A DNA stretch of 64,000 nucleotides from Druceiella hillmani (GCA_039881145.1 JAYKKI010000009.1:9115501-9179500); one strand, 5' to 3'. Positions 13,722 through 24,943 are shown, counted from the first letter of the stretch. Numbers and translations: made by a program. Notes: generated from the sequence alone by a model not told the origin.

Positions 13722-14775
13722 AAACGAAGTTTTGAATATTTGTAATTTTTGGAGAACATAAATCAATGTATTATTTTTTTGATATTGTGCGAGATACTTG
13801 CTGCTCTAGTCCAGTGTACGCTTGACTGGTTTTTTCTTAAATGATGATGTGAAATTAAATTAAAATCGATTTTTTGTAAATCGATGAATGGTTCTGTGTC
13901 TCAGTAATATCACTTCTGCAAATTATTTTTTTCTTTATTTTATCTACATTTTTTGATTAAACATTTTTTTGATTGTGTTTTTTTTTCATCTATAATTGTT
14001 ATTATTAATCTATTTTATTTTAACTTATTTTAATTTAGAACCCTATGTGTTTCAGAATATTTCACGTACAAATATATCTATCTGGTTACCATTACAATCG
14101 TGAAAACTGGAAACTGGAAAAGCAGAAAAAGAAACAAGATGGCGTTTTAAAGAATTACATACAGATTAGGTCTGGTAGTACATAAATATATGACAACTTA
14201 GAGAATTCAACATCGAATCCGATAATGAAAGAAAACACGGAATTGACGTAATGATCAATAAAGAAACATTGCAAGCACTTTAAGTTTCGATAAGAAACTT
14301 AAGTCGTTGTAAAATTACTCCTTCTGATTCTCGTCAACAATTTAGCAAATGCAATGCAAATTGTTCAATGTGAGTTTTAAGCAACACAAGAGCCTAGTTA
14401 AATTAATTTGTTTGAAAAAGTGAGTATATTGTTCTTCCATAACATTTTCAACTGTGTAACAAGTTCTCTTTCAAAATAGGGTTTAAAATTTTATATCTCC
14501 TCGTGTAAATTTAAAAGTCAATGGAATTTCTTATACCCATGTTTGAAACAAAAAATACTAGCTGAAACTGAATCAAGGATGTTGTGAAACTATAAATTTG
14601 GCTGCTAGAATAATTATTCCTTCTGGAACAAACCATTAATAAGAGATATTTCTGGGAATCGTATCAATCACTGAAATGCTCGAAAAGTTATCTGGTGTTT
14701 CAAGGTATAAGTAGAAATGACTTTCTAAATAATCGTTATAACAATAATTTTAAAATATTTGACTTGCTATTAAAA
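13722..14775. other. AT-rich DNA, nothing recognised
   Basis: No gene or repeat seen. Confidence 0.5.
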
Positions 14776-15048
14776 TTTCATCACGTTATTGTAGAGCATG
14801 TGCATAAAGTGCTCAAAATGGGAGACACTAAAAGTCATCGCTCCGCTGAATTTCATCACGTTATTATAGAGCATGTGCTCAAAATGGGAGACACTAAAAG
14901 TCATCGCTCCGCTGAATTTCATCACGTTATTGTAGAGCATGTGCTCAAAATAGGAGACACTAAAAGTCATCGCTCCGCTGAATTTCATCACGTTATTGTA
15001 GAGCATGTGCTCAAAATGGGAGACACTAAAAGTCATCGCTCCGCTGAA
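14776..15048. repeat. 66-bp tandem repeat (four copies), open on both strands
   Basis: Copies lie at 14776-14850 (75 bp), 14851-14916, 14917-14982 and 14983-15048. They differ at only one or two positions, except that copy 1 carries 9 extra bases (a local duplication around 'gtgcataaagtgctc'). Because 66 and 75 are multiples of three and the unit lacks stops in one frame per strand, the array is open on the plus strand (121 codons, 22-residue unit with EHVLKMGDTKSHRSA) and on the minus strand (88 codons). Near-identity of the copies implies a recent expansion or ongoing homogenisation. No signal peptide or known repeat family is visible; I treat it as a minisatellite. Confidence 0.95.
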
Positions 15049-15559
15049 TCTTTAAACTGAAATTTTAAAACTAATTTAATAATAAAATAAGGAAACACCA
15101 GATATTATAACATAATTTTAGACTGGTTTTAGTAAGGTGGATCAAATATGTTTTGTAGCCAGATGTGTTTTAATTGCATTTGATTTTAATATATATATTT
15201 TAATGAGGATAAAACAAAAATTGATAAAATATTTTTGGGCTTTTTTCCAGTGGAATTAATCACAAATATCTGATATAATAATTGAAGACATTAAGGATGT
15301 TTATTTAAATTTGCGGCATTTTAAAGTTAGGCAATAAATTTGATATCAGAGGCCATAAAATAGAAATATATTCTAAAATAGAACATTAATTTTCCAAAGA
15401 TTCTAAATGCCGTTTAGTACTCGTACAGTTCAATGGTTAATCTAGGTTTCGGGTAGCAGCTACTAGCTCAATGGTATGGCAAAGCATTCTTGGAAGCCTC
15501 TACTTTCTTCCATAAATATAGTCCAAAAAAAATTGTTTTTCGGCATGTATTTAGTTAAA
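15049..15559. other. AT-rich DNA, nothing recognised
   Basis: No gene seen. A tRNA A-box-like string near 15465 has no B box behind it. Confidence 0.5.
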
Positions 15560-16090
15560 ATGTCTAAACAACTTAAATATTTCACAAATATAAACATAGT
15601 CAAAAAATATTTCAATAATATCCCTCATTGATAATTATTTACATCCAAAAACATACAACTTGCAGTGTCGATCGGACTACTTTGTAAACAGTTACTGTTA
15701 AAACTTTGATAACGTAAGCTACGATATAATTTAACATCTGGTACTAGGATTTTGTCAGAAGTTCAACTTAAATATTCCACAAAATGTAAACAATGTCACG
15801 AAAATAGTTTATTAATATCACTCGTCTATAATTATTTACATCCAAATATATAAATTTGCAGTCACGATTAAGACGTCGATAATGTGAATAATATATGATT
15901 TAAGTTAACATTTGCAGCGAGAATTTAATATGAAACTTAATTTAAAAATTCCACAAAACGTAAAGAACGTCTCAAAAATAATTCATGAGAATCACCCGTC
16001 GATAATTATTTACATCGAAATGAATACAATTTGTTTTGTTGGTCGGATGATTTTATATGCAGTTACGATTGAAATTGGTGCTAGAATTCC
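15560..16090. repeat. Diverged tandem triplication (about 175-200 bp unit)
   Basis: Three successive copies share, in order, 'aacttaa-tat-ttccacaaa', 'ataattatttacatc' (at 15631, 15828 and 16002) and 'gcagt..cgat'. Spacing is 197 then 174 bp. Copies are clearly diverged. The 95-codon open frame at 15912-16199 covers the third copy but has no recognisable domain. Confidence 0.8.
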
Positions 16091-16199
16091 GCCGGAAAGT
16101 CAACGTTTTTTATATATTTTTAAAAACTACTATGACTTCCGTGTTGTTTGTAGTTTCTACTATTTAAAATATTTTCCCATCGTCAAAGCTTTCCTTTAA

Positions 16200-16719
16200 G
16201 ATTTAGTTCTCTATTTTTCAGAACTATCTTATTTTCCTTTTTCCCAAATTCCTTATTCATTTTATAAATACTATATCTGTACATTTTGAGACTCAAAAGC
16301 CTACTTGGCCAGAGTTTCTTATTTTTCTACCATATTTAACTAAATGTTAGTAATAAAAATTGGAGAATACTTGTAATTTGCGTATGGTGTATTATAATAA
16401 GTGGGTGTAAATTTGTTACCATTACTGAATATTACTAAATGGAAAGTAGTAATAGTATGCTAGTATTTTCTGCAATGTGGAAAATATTGTAGGAAATATG
16501 AGCATATTATTAGCGTGGAGTAAATGTCAGTAACATCGAGCCGGTCTAGGTTTTCATAAGAATTTTTGTAATCCGAAAATAACCTAAGTATATTAAAATG
16601 TAGATATCCTAAATGTACGGCATATTATTCTATATTTGCTTAATGATTGATGATAGTAAATCATCGTGATTCAAGATAAAGTATCAACAGCAACTGTTAC
16701 TGCTAGTGTTTACATTTTG

Positions 16720-16721
<2 letters not shown>
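16200..16721. other. AT-rich DNA, nothing recognised
   Basis: No gene or repeat seen. Confidence 0.5.
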
Positions 16722-16786
<65 letters not shown>

Positions 16787-16790
16787 TATA
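16722..16790. repeat. (TA)n microsatellite
   Basis: TA run of about 69 bp. A poly-(Tyr-Ile) open frame through it is an artefact. Confidence 0.97.
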
Positions 16791-17289
16791 AATACGCTCT
16801 TTATGAATCGAATTCTTATTGTAAGTACATGTACATAAAAAGTAAAGGTTTTAAAATTATATTATATATTAAATTACATAATAAATTTGTTTAAGTTTGT
16901 CTACAGTACTGGCTTCGACTTAACTCTCAGCATCTGAGAGGAAATTTTTGACAACTTTTCATTTTGCGTTAGAATCACTTCTGATTTACTTTGAGATCTA
17001 TTCTCGAGATTAAATATTCCATAAGGGCTCTGATTTTACTTGTCAGCAATATCTTTTGGTTCTTTGCGGAATAAATTATTTCGAATTTCCGCGTTCGATG
17101 ACAATTAAAATTATTTACCCACAAGCGAGTCGAATCAAATACTTGAGACATTATATATTTCATTTTATAGAATAACAACTAATATAACCGATCGTTAACC
17201 CTAAAACAAGCTATACCTTATCAATTAAAATAAATAACGAGAATTTCAAAATACTGGAACGAAATAATAAAAAAAAATTCAAAACTTGT
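16791..17289. other. AT-rich DNA, nothing recognised
   Basis: A 67-codon minus open frame (17178-16975) has no family signature. Confidence 0.5.
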
Positions 17290-17450
17290 ATTATTATTGT
17301 ATCACTAAAATTTTAGTACAAACTTCCAACTCAATCGGATGAACGATGTGCGAACGATCGAGATCGACCCGCTCGGCGACTTAGTTCATATGAACTTTTT
17401 CAGAAACCTTCCCCGGTGCGCGCCCAACTACTCACCAAAGTGTCATCGTA
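17290..17450 (-). repeat. Inverted copy of the 33.2-33.5 kb repeat
   Basis: The reverse complement reads 'gttcatccgattgagttg', then 'tttgtactaaaattttagtg', preceded by 'gtcgccgag'. The same blocks in the same order occur on the plus strand at 33245-33510, where the unit is present about twice. G+C is raised relative to the flanks. Likely a fragment of an interspersed element. Confidence 0.8.
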
Positions 17451-17529
17451 AACGGATATACAAAAAGTAAACGCATAAAAGACGAACTCACAATTATTCA
17501 TTTTTAAATATCACAGGTTGGTGTATTGA

Positions 17530-18219
17530 ATAATCTCAAAAAAATTGACATTTAAAATTAATAAGGGCTTGAACGAATATTCATCGAGTGTGTTTATTTT
17601 TCCATACTTTTTTTGTAGCAACGTAATAAAATTAAACGAAAGTGATTTATTCTAATTTACGAAAATTTCATGTGATGGTCGTAAAATGGTAATTTATATT
17701 TTATTGTTTGACAAAATTGCCGAATGTCTTAATTGAAATCAATGACTGCACTTTATTGACTATATAATATTGATCCTTGTGAACACCATCATGTTTTCTG
17801 AATTACATATGTTTCATACGAGGTATAGTCAAAACGATAAATCTTGTTCCAAGAGCGTATATTTAGAAATAAAATTACACAGATCGTGGAAATACTGTAT
17901 AGTGGAAATCCCTAAATACAGATGTTTTCCTAACAAACGCCAACAAAGCTCGAAATTGTAAATTCTTCACTGGGAACGAACTATATTAACGAAGCCCTTG
18001 TGTTCGTTCTGTTCGTTCGCATGATATCTCGAAATTGAGCATATTTATTTTAAATTATGCTCTAACTAAGGAAATATAGAAAAATACAACATAGAGTTTT
18101 AGGAGACACCAAGTTGCGTTCATGGTTTCTAGGTATAACAAATTTTTAAAATGTTTACATGTGTCTTGTGTCTTAGGATTAGAAGGGGTACCTACCTCTA
18201 CCCCTGCCCTAGTTTGTGT

Positions 18220-18262
<43 letters not shown>

Positions 18263-18720
18263 TATATTTTAATGGAGTTTCGTTTTAATGTTCACTCTAT
18301 TTTCAAACGCTGGATGGTATGGCATTATTTATTATAGAAATCCATATGGCGCATAGTAAAAGTTTAGAATTAATGCTGTCTTAAATTATTTCACATATAA
18401 TAGCTCCCGTATTAATCAGACATAACTTCACTTTTATTCTATCACATCTATCTATTTCAATACGACTTTGCCCGTTTCGGCATATTTTTTATTATGTGGC
18501 CGTTACTACAAACAATGCTTTTGTGCTCAGTTTTACATAGAATTTATAAAATCTATTATTGAAAATGCAACTCAGGTTTCACTAGCGTGACGCTGAAATA
18601 AATGCTAAATTGTCAGGGTGGGTATGAAACGGGTAACCAGCAACCTAAAAAGTCAAGAGGAGTGCATTTAAACAAAACTTTTTTACTCTGAATGCCTTGT
18701 TCTTCATGAATTCCTTATAA
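17530..18720 (-). repeat. Inverted copy of the 27.95-28.96 kb segment
   Basis: Its reverse complement matches 27950-28960 collinearly. Matching blocks include 'aaagctcgaaattgtaaattctt' (17945) with 28510-28530, 'attgagcatatttattttaaa' (18036) with 28420-28440, 'gctcagttttacatagaa' (18526) with 28156-28174, and 'ccagcaacctaaaaagtc' (18637) with 28040-28060. A (TA)n tract (18222-18268) interrupts this copy. It ends where the retrotransposon-bearing region begins. Confidence 0.88.
18222..18268. repeat. (TA)n microsatellite
   Basis: TA run interrupting the inverted repeat copy. Confidence 0.95.
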
Positions 18721-18905
18721 AAATAGACAAAATCTTTTTCAAATATTTTTGTTCAAATCCAATACCACTTTTAATAATATAGATACGGCTAATGAACAGG
18801 GTAACCAGTCCCAAACTCTAATCCTATATAAGATACAAAGTCCACACGGGTAACCAGTCCCCAGCAAGTGAATATTCAAATAAGGATAATGGATAGGGTA
18901 ACCAG
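18631..18905. repeat. Recurring GGGTAACCAG motif
   Basis: gggtaaccag occurs at 18631, 18799, 18848 and 18896, mostly followed by a C-rich stretch. Three copies sit within about 110 bp. On the minus strand this gives a short open frame repeating G-x-GYP-like residues (18942-18739). Function unknown. Confidence 0.75.
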
Positions 18906-19146
18906 CCCCATACTCATAGCTAATCGAAAATAAAATATTCAACCCACGCGACTGAACGACCTAAATTTCAAAAACATGAAATTCCTAAAACAGGGAAAAA
19001 CACTGATTTACAAACACTAGACTCTCATTGTTCTGAAAATATACATTAATAACTTTTAACTATTCAAACAGATTCCTACCCCATGTAACACAACCGACCC
19101 TTCCTTTCCTACCCCAAAAAAAAACCTTTCACATAATCCCTTATTG

Positions 19147-19537
19147 TTTTTAATTTATACTGGTCTATCTGTAAGCTCAGAGAGAAAAATTATCCATGCA
19201 AGTTATGCCTCTCTTAACTCCAGACAAAATATAATTAATGAGACTTGACGCTGGTAATGAATCTATCTCTATCCTAGGAACATTCAACTTAAATTTATTT
19301 CCCGACAATCAATCAACAATTTCGTATAATTTTTACATAGTTAACAAAATTAATTTGAACTATCATGGCATTATAGGCAATGACTTTTTAACTAACTTAA
19401 AACGCGTTATAGATTACAATATAAATATTTTAAATTTACGAACTGAGGCTCAGTATCAAACCCTGAAATTAAACAAGGTGTTTATTCTCAATCAGCATAT
19501 TTCCGAATTTATCTTTGTAGCAAACTGTATATTATGA
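19147..19537 (+). pseudogene. Retroviral-type aspartic protease remnant
   Basis: The active-site region reads FLIYTGLSVSS where the family has (L/F)(I/L)DTG, so the catalytic Asp codon is replaced by TAT (Tyr) at 19156-19158. About 90 bases downstream, in another frame, the domain continues with a hydrophobic beta-rich stretch and the flap-distal motif IIGNDFL (family: GILG-x-DFL). It is therefore frameshifted and catalytically dead. In intact elements this protease cuts the Gag-Pol polyprotein inside the particle. Confidence 0.75.
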
Positions 19538-19580
19538 GTGAAAGATAATAATCGAATAAATATATCCATTGTAAATACTT

Positions 19581-20135
19581 GTGACAAAACTTAAATCTTA
19601 TCTCAACACCCTGAAAACTGAAACTTGTTTACCTATTAATACAATATTTTCTTTTTCGAATCACTCTGTCAATTCACTACAATGTACTAACCAAGTTATA
19701 AATCTACTTCGAATTTCACACCATAATGACGAGGAAATAAATCCTTTTCACGATGTTTGTTCTCGGTATTCAGATATATTTGATTTACCTTTGAATCCGC
19801 TAAGCAAAATCAATGCCGTCTATGAAATCAAAACAAGTTCAAATGTGCCTATCACATCACATACATTCCCAGAATGTCATAAACGGGAAGTAAACGAACA
19901 AATAAATTAAATTTTAGACTAGGGCATAATCAAACCCTCTACGTTCTTTGGTCATCACCCATTTGGGTAGTTCCAAAAAATTTAAATGCCTCAGATGAAA
20001 AAAAATGGCAAGTAATCATTGAGTATAGAAAATTAAATGATATTACAATCGGTGACACGTACCCAATACCCCAGATTTTCGAAATTTTGGCCCGGTTAGG
20101 CAAAAGTAAATATTTCTCCGTACAGATTTTGAAAA
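19581..20135 (+). pseudogene. Reverse transcriptase remnant (N-terminal part only)
   Basis: The first open stretch (to 19910) contains the pre-RT linker and the start of the domain: YSDIFDL, then an I-x-T-x-x-x-x-PI pattern, ending near the helix before the fingers (EVNEQIN). After a stop and frameshift the next frames show IIKPS, IWVVPKNL, EYRKLND, YPIPQIFEIL and LGKSKYFS, matching conserved RT blocks 1-3. Sequence homologous to the F/YxDD active site, the thumb and RNase H is absent: the text passes from the LGKSKYFS block (about 20125) to integrase-like sequence by about 20300. An internal deletion of well over 1 kb relative to relatives is inferred. Confidence 0.85.
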
Positions 20136-20295
20136 CTATGTTAAAATTGTTCTTCTTTTCAAGAGAATAAGGCCCTCAGAAAGATTAACCGACCGCCCAT
20201 GCAGATAACAAGCACATCCATCTCCCCATTTCAATATAAATATCGTAAAATTCTCAACCGAATCCGGAAGTGCAAAACTTCAACATATTTTCACG

Positions 20296-21054
20296 TTATA
20301 AGATGATCTAACAACATGTTTAATAGTCTTTCCTATTCAGAGCACTACCGCTAAAGAAACCAGCGAGTGCCTAAAACACTACGTTTAGCTATTTGGTATT
20401 CCCAATATGATCCTTACTGACACAGGCACTAACTTTACATCAGATCTCTTGAAAAAGAAACCTGTCATTTTTTTAAAATAAAACGAATTTTGGGCATCGC
20501 CAAATTTTTCCAAACCCAGGGTGCTCTAGAACGTAATCATTCCACTTTTAAGAAGTATCTAAAATCATGCATTAATGAAAATCAAGACAATTACTCATAC
20601 TCATAGAAATTCCTCATACGAATTATTATTTGGCTATAAGCTAATCATTCCAAATTCTATTTACAACCCTACTCTTGATACTATCTATACTGAATATATC
20701 AAAATGCTTCAACATCGCCTTAAATACTTTAGAGAGAAAGCTATTGAGAATATACAAAAATCAAAAAAATATCAAAAGCCTATTACAATTCACTTTCCCG
20801 TAGAATACCAAAAGGGAGACCTTGTTTTCCCCAAAAATCTTTTAAAGTTAAGAAACGCCCTTTCTCCCATTTGTAAAGGTCCTTATAAAATTGTCAGAAC
20901 AAATGGACGAAATTCACTGACTTTATTTATAAACCAACGCTATGTAACCCATCATTACGACGAAATAAAATTAGCAAAGAAAAACGCCTCAAACTACTTT
21001 TCCCTTTACACGTTTCTTTTAACTTTTTTACAAGAGATTACGACGAAAACTTAA
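20296..21054 (+). pseudogene. Integrase remnant (part of core and C-terminal domain)
   Basis: The core begins near a DDLTTCLIVFP block. It then shows ILTDTGTNFTS, with the second catalytic Asp at 20419-20421, and ALERNHSTFKKYL, with the catalytic Glu at 20529-20531. In D,D35E integrases these codons lie 108 bases apart; here they are 110 apart, so at least one indel shifts the frame. The His/Cys zinc-binding N-terminus and the first Asp are not visible. From 20575 a single 159-codon frame covers SSYELLFG and a C-terminal GPY/F-type module (GDLV, then KGPYKIV, then HYDEIKLA). This is the longest intact piece of the element. Confidence 0.88.
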
Positions 21055-21534
21055 CGATTTTCATGTTATATTTATTTTACTGTTTTACTATTTCAATTCG
21101 ATTTTACAAATTGTATTATACAACTTTTACAAAGAATCTATAGACAAATAATAAATTTTATATTTTTAGAAATTATTCGTATACATTTTATAGTGCCCGC
21201 ATCTAGGCAAATGCTGACTTCATTTAACCGAGAAAAGCCATTCCGGTATATATTTCGATACCGTTGGCTTTTTAAAACTCATCAATGATAATTTTAGCGT
21301 TGGCATCCCAATGAATTTCGGAACGCTAAAATTTCTTTAAAAAAAGCGTAGCATATTTGACAGCACGGAGTGTTATAATTTCTACCAAGCATTTTCCACT
21401 CACTATCATGATGTAATTATTAATTTTGATTCCATTACACATTTCATTTCTACAAGATCCGAACGCTCAGCTTGGTTTAGCGGTGTTGGAACAATTTTCA
21501 ACCATCTTTTCGATACAATGGACGAAGATGACGC

Positions 21535-21579
21535 GATAAAATATAACAACGCCATTGAATGGTGTTGTTATATTTTATC
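21535..21579. repeat. 16-bp perfect inverted repeat inside the env remnant
   Basis: gataaaatataacaac (21535-21550) and its exact complement gttgttatattttatc (21564-21579), with a 13-base spacer. Confidence 0.9.
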
Positions 21580-22337
21580 TGTAGAAAGACATAAAAAGGA
21601 ATTACCAAAATATCTTAAACAAAACATTTCAATTACGTCGTCAACACTTTCATGATTTTAAGAAGCATTGAACAAAATAAATAATATCAAAGAAAGTTCG
21701 AATAGTGTTGTTGAAAGCATTCTCTTAATCTTAAAAATTAACTACTGCATCAAACGACTTAATGTTTAAATCTAAGTTTATGGAATTGTTAAATATATTA
21801 GAGAATAGTCTGTTATCGTTATCATTTACGATAGAAGTTGTAATAAACTCTTTAATATTTAGTAAAAATAATATGTTGTTCTCATTTGTTATATCACCGA
21901 AACAATTGTACCAAAAACTAGTCGAAAAATTATAGGCTGATATTAGTTTTAAGTTATTACCTGTATCCTTTGACTTAGATAACATCTATATTTTGATTAA
22001 TACTTTTGAGATTTTAAGGTATTATTCTAATAACAAAATTGTATCCATTTTGAAATTACCATTAGTATGTGTCCAAGAATTTAATTGATATCATAACTTG
22101 CCATTTCCAGTACCGTGCAATGTAACAAAGCCTAAATCTTACATAACTGTATTACCTGCAAGTAAATATATCATTACTAGAGATAAGAAATACTTCTGTA
22201 ATCTAGATAATTTAAGCGACTGTGAAACTATTAATAACCAACTCTATTTGTGTGATACAAGAAATATCTATTCTAACTCTGCTAGCCCAACTTGTGAGAG
22301 CGAACTTATTACCAAGATAATTACTTCTATTCCAAAA

Positions 22338-22475
22338 TTATGCGAAACTTGATTCCTAAACTATGCGAAACTTGATTCCTAAACTATGCGAAACTTGATT
22401 CCTAACCTATGCGAAACTTGATTCCTAAACTATGCGAAACTTGATTCCTAAACTATGCGAAACTTGATTCCTAAA
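22338..22475. repeat. 23-bp minisatellite, six copies, inside env remnant
   Basis: Unit ctatgcgaaacttgattcct plus aaa, at 22338, 22361, 22384, 22407, 22430 and 22453, with one or two substitutions in all. A single copy fits the reading frame of the preceding env piece. The five extra copies add 115 bases, which is not a multiple of three, and bring in stops. The array therefore arose after env lost function or destroyed it. Confidence 0.97.
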
Positions 22476-23080
22476 AGGAAATATACAAATTTGGCAACAA
22501 TTGGAAAATCTAAAATTTCGATAGGCTCTCCTTAAGAAAACATCTACGAAACTGACATAATTGGTACTGGTATACTTAATATACATACCGAATGTACTAC
22601 TTACTATAAGTTAACTCAACTACTTTCCAAATATAATATTGAATTCAAAATAAATCCTGTCAAGCCAAAACTTGACATTATCAACTATACATGTTGCAAT
22701 ATTCCGAAATTTAAAGACTTGAAGTTTGATAGCCCTCTTGTGAAATTGAAAAACATCAATTTAGATTCCCTGAAGGATAACATAAAATATTTAAAGAAAT
22801 CACTCACAATGTAGACTCAGTTATAAATAAGCCCCACATTTTGGAATACGGTCATTTCTATTCATATACTACGAGACGTATAGTATTAAGCGTTATGTTT
22901 TACCTATGTTATAAAATTTATAAATGCAATTTTTGCAAATATCTAGTTAAACCCCCTTCAACCCAAGGTATTATAGATCCTGATCCTATTTCTGACACCA
23001 ATACAGTCAATTCGCTAATTATTGTGCTAGGATAAGGACGTTTATGACATAAGCTCACACAAGGGTGTACGTCCGGTCTC

Positions 23081-23091
23081 AACGGGGGAAC
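23081..23091 (+). promoter_or_regulatory. Polypurine tract
   Basis: aacgggggaa lies directly before the LTR start, the expected place for the plus-strand primer of reverse transcription. Confidence 0.75.
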
Positions 23092-23441
23092 TGTTATACC
23101 CCTGATTTACTAGCCACAATGCTTATGCAACATTATTCCCAAACATATCATATTAATATGATAACGCCATCCTGTCCCCGACGTCTAAAGATCCAAAGAT
23201 AAAGAGCGCTTTTCACAGAATCCTCAGCAAGATACACTCCCGGACACATCGGCATTTCTATTCCTTGTGAACCCTGAACACGAGCCCTGCGCAGTTCAGA
23301 AATCCATAATCCCAGTTCACGTCAATTGTCGTTTCAGTTCAGTCCTAATTATATTTAAGAAGTGTTTGTAATACTTAAAATTAAAAGTGACTTGTAAGTT
23401 TAAAATCAATCTTAATTAATTAAATAATAATCATTATAACA
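23092..23441 (+). repeat. 3' LTR of the errantivirus-like element
   Basis: Begins TGTTATA and ends TATAACA (7-bp terminal inverted repeat, TG...CA ends), 350 bp, immediately after a polypurine tract. 'ttcagttcagtcc' near 23332-23345 resembles an arthropod initiator. The matching 5' LTR is not in the window, so target-site duplications and LTR divergence cannot be assessed. Confidence 0.8.
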
Positions 23442-23476
23442 GATCGATATTTTGTTATTGTAAGAAAATATCGATC
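23442..23476. repeat. 12-bp hairpin abutting the LTR
   Basis: gatcgatatttt, 11-base loop, aaaatatcgatc, starting at the first base after the LTR. Core shared with the hairpin at 12925-12959. Confidence 0.88.
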
Positions 23477-24825
23477 AAATGTAATAACTACCATAATTCA
23501 TTAGTATGACTTTAATTATCATTGGTTTATTGACGATTTCTAAAATAATTATCAACAGAATTATATATGTGTGTGTATGCATGTGTGTTTGTATAGTGTC
23601 TGTGTCGGAATCAATTAATTATTTTTCTGATGAACTGTTTTATTGATCATTATTGGAGGCAACTTTTTAGAAGCTGTTTAAATTACATAAAGATGAGCTG
23701 CGTGTTATTATCCTATATAACTTCAGGTATGATTAATATTGACCATTAACATAATAAATTACGCTTTATTACATTTTTTATTCAAACCAATATCAAAAGA
23801 TCTTCAATTAGATTTGATAACGAATGTTTTGTCAATCTTTAATGTGGACATCCTAACAAAAATTATAATTGTAAAAGTACGTTTTGGTTATCCTTCTTTC
23901 AATTTGCAATTGAGTAACAGATCGATGTAGTTTTTTGCACCAAAACAGTGGTAGGTTGGCAAATGACATGAAATACTTTCTATTCTGGTTGATCTTAATG
24001 CGTTTGAAACATTTATTTAATTTGAAATAAATTTTGGTTTATTTGAAGCAACGGTACACGAAAGAATAATGAAGCAACGTAGCAACCTTGCAACGGATCA
24101 ACCTGAATTCGAAACGCAATATAAGTACTTTAAAGAAGCAACGGAATCATTCCCTTTAATACCTAATGTAGAGGGAAATGTTGTTGTTTTCATTGTCATT
24201 TGTATTAAAATGTAAAGAAAATGTTTTCATTATAGTTAGTGTAATATGTTACTGTTTAATTTCCTTTTCCGTTTCAAATTGTTCTGTATTTTTTTTAATT
24301 GTCCCTATGAGTTTATAACAAAAATAATTGAACAAAACTGAATTGGCATACAGTTTTCTTTTCCATATACTCTACCCAAATTTATGTTTACATCTAAGAA
24401 TAATTATCAGTCCAAATTAGTCAGAATTTAACTTTACACATATGATGAAGAGCGGTGAAAATTGTAGAAAAGTGGTGAAGACCCATTTAAACCTATTATT
24501 TTTATATTAAACTGAACTTAGCAGCTACTAAATTGCAGAAAAAAGTGGTTTTTGGCCCTCTTTTGTTCATGATCTCAGTTATGTAATTTGGCTATGAAGG
24601 CTATGAGAGGATACTAAGAAACTTTCATGCAAAATAACCTAAGCACTTTAATGTGTGTACTTTATTGTCTTATAAAGATATCTTATAGAAAAGAAATTAG
24701 ATCTAATGTATTAAATAAACATGAAACTCATAAATAATTACACTTGATTTGTAAACCATTTTGATTAATATATAACTTGCCATTGCACAATTATAAATAC
24801 ATACATTTGTATGTATTTATATAAA

Positions 24826-24883
24826 TACACACACACAAATACACACACACACACACGCGCACATACACGCGCGCGCGCACACT

Positions 24884-24936
<53 letters not shown>

Positions 24937-24943
24937 ATATATA
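24826..24943. repeat. CA/CG/TA compound microsatellite
   Basis: (CA)n, then cgcgcgcg, then (CA)n, then (TA)n. Confidence 0.97.

Larger units (their letters stand above)
21180..23037 (+). pseudogene. Envelope-like (F-protein-related) remnant
   Basis: Downstream of pol, several plus-strand frames recall errantivirus Env. Near 21450-21540 is a basic patch followed by a Gly-containing hydrophobic stretch and an acidic, Asp-rich segment, in the place where relatives have the cleavage site and fusion region. At 22098-22352 there is a Cys-containing ectodomain piece (LPASKYI, LCDTRNIYS). After the minisatellite come more ectodomain frames, and at 22841-23035 a short hydrophobic segment followed by a short polar tail. 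Many stops and frameshifts, and the minisatellite, show it cannot make a working protein. Intact proteins of this type mediate membrane fusion. Identification rests on position and short motifs. Confidence 0.75.
19147..23441 (+). mobile_element. Broken errantivirus-like Ty3/gypsy LTR retrotransposon
   Basis: Plus-strand order is protease, reverse transcriptase, integrase, env-like region, polypurine tract, LTR. This is the layout of insect errantiviruses (gypsy, 17.6, 297 group), which encode an envelope related to baculovirus F proteins. The copy is inactive: the protease Asp is changed, frames shift repeatedly, the central and C-terminal RT, RNase H and the N-terminal integrase are gone, a minisatellite breaks env, and no 5' LTR or clear gag was found upstream (18.7-19.1 kb). 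The real 5' limit is unknown. Intact relatives are about 7-8 kb, so roughly half is missing. Confidence 0.9.

Noticed and set aside
14695..15060. 121-codon plus-strand frame as a real repeat protein
   Set aside because: The array is also open on the opposite strand, the unit is a multiple of three, and there is no signal peptide, domain or flanking splice evidence.
15455..15500. tRNA gene (tagctcaatggtatggcaaagc resembles an A box)
   Set aside because: No B box, no acceptor stem and no cloverleaf could be formed.
16706..16894. Open frames made of Tyr-Ile repeats through TA tracts (also at 8647, 18122, 34339, 47924, 48053, 52267, 52296, 55367)
   Set aside because: TA repeats have no stop in some frames, so the open frame is a by-product of the microsatellite.
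18631..18905. GGGTAACCAG repeats as telomeric or LTR sequence
   Set aside because: Spacing is irregular and there are only four copies, with no match to the 3' LTR at 23092-23441.
22338..22475. CRISPR-like direct repeats
   Set aside because: The 23-bp units abut without spacers.
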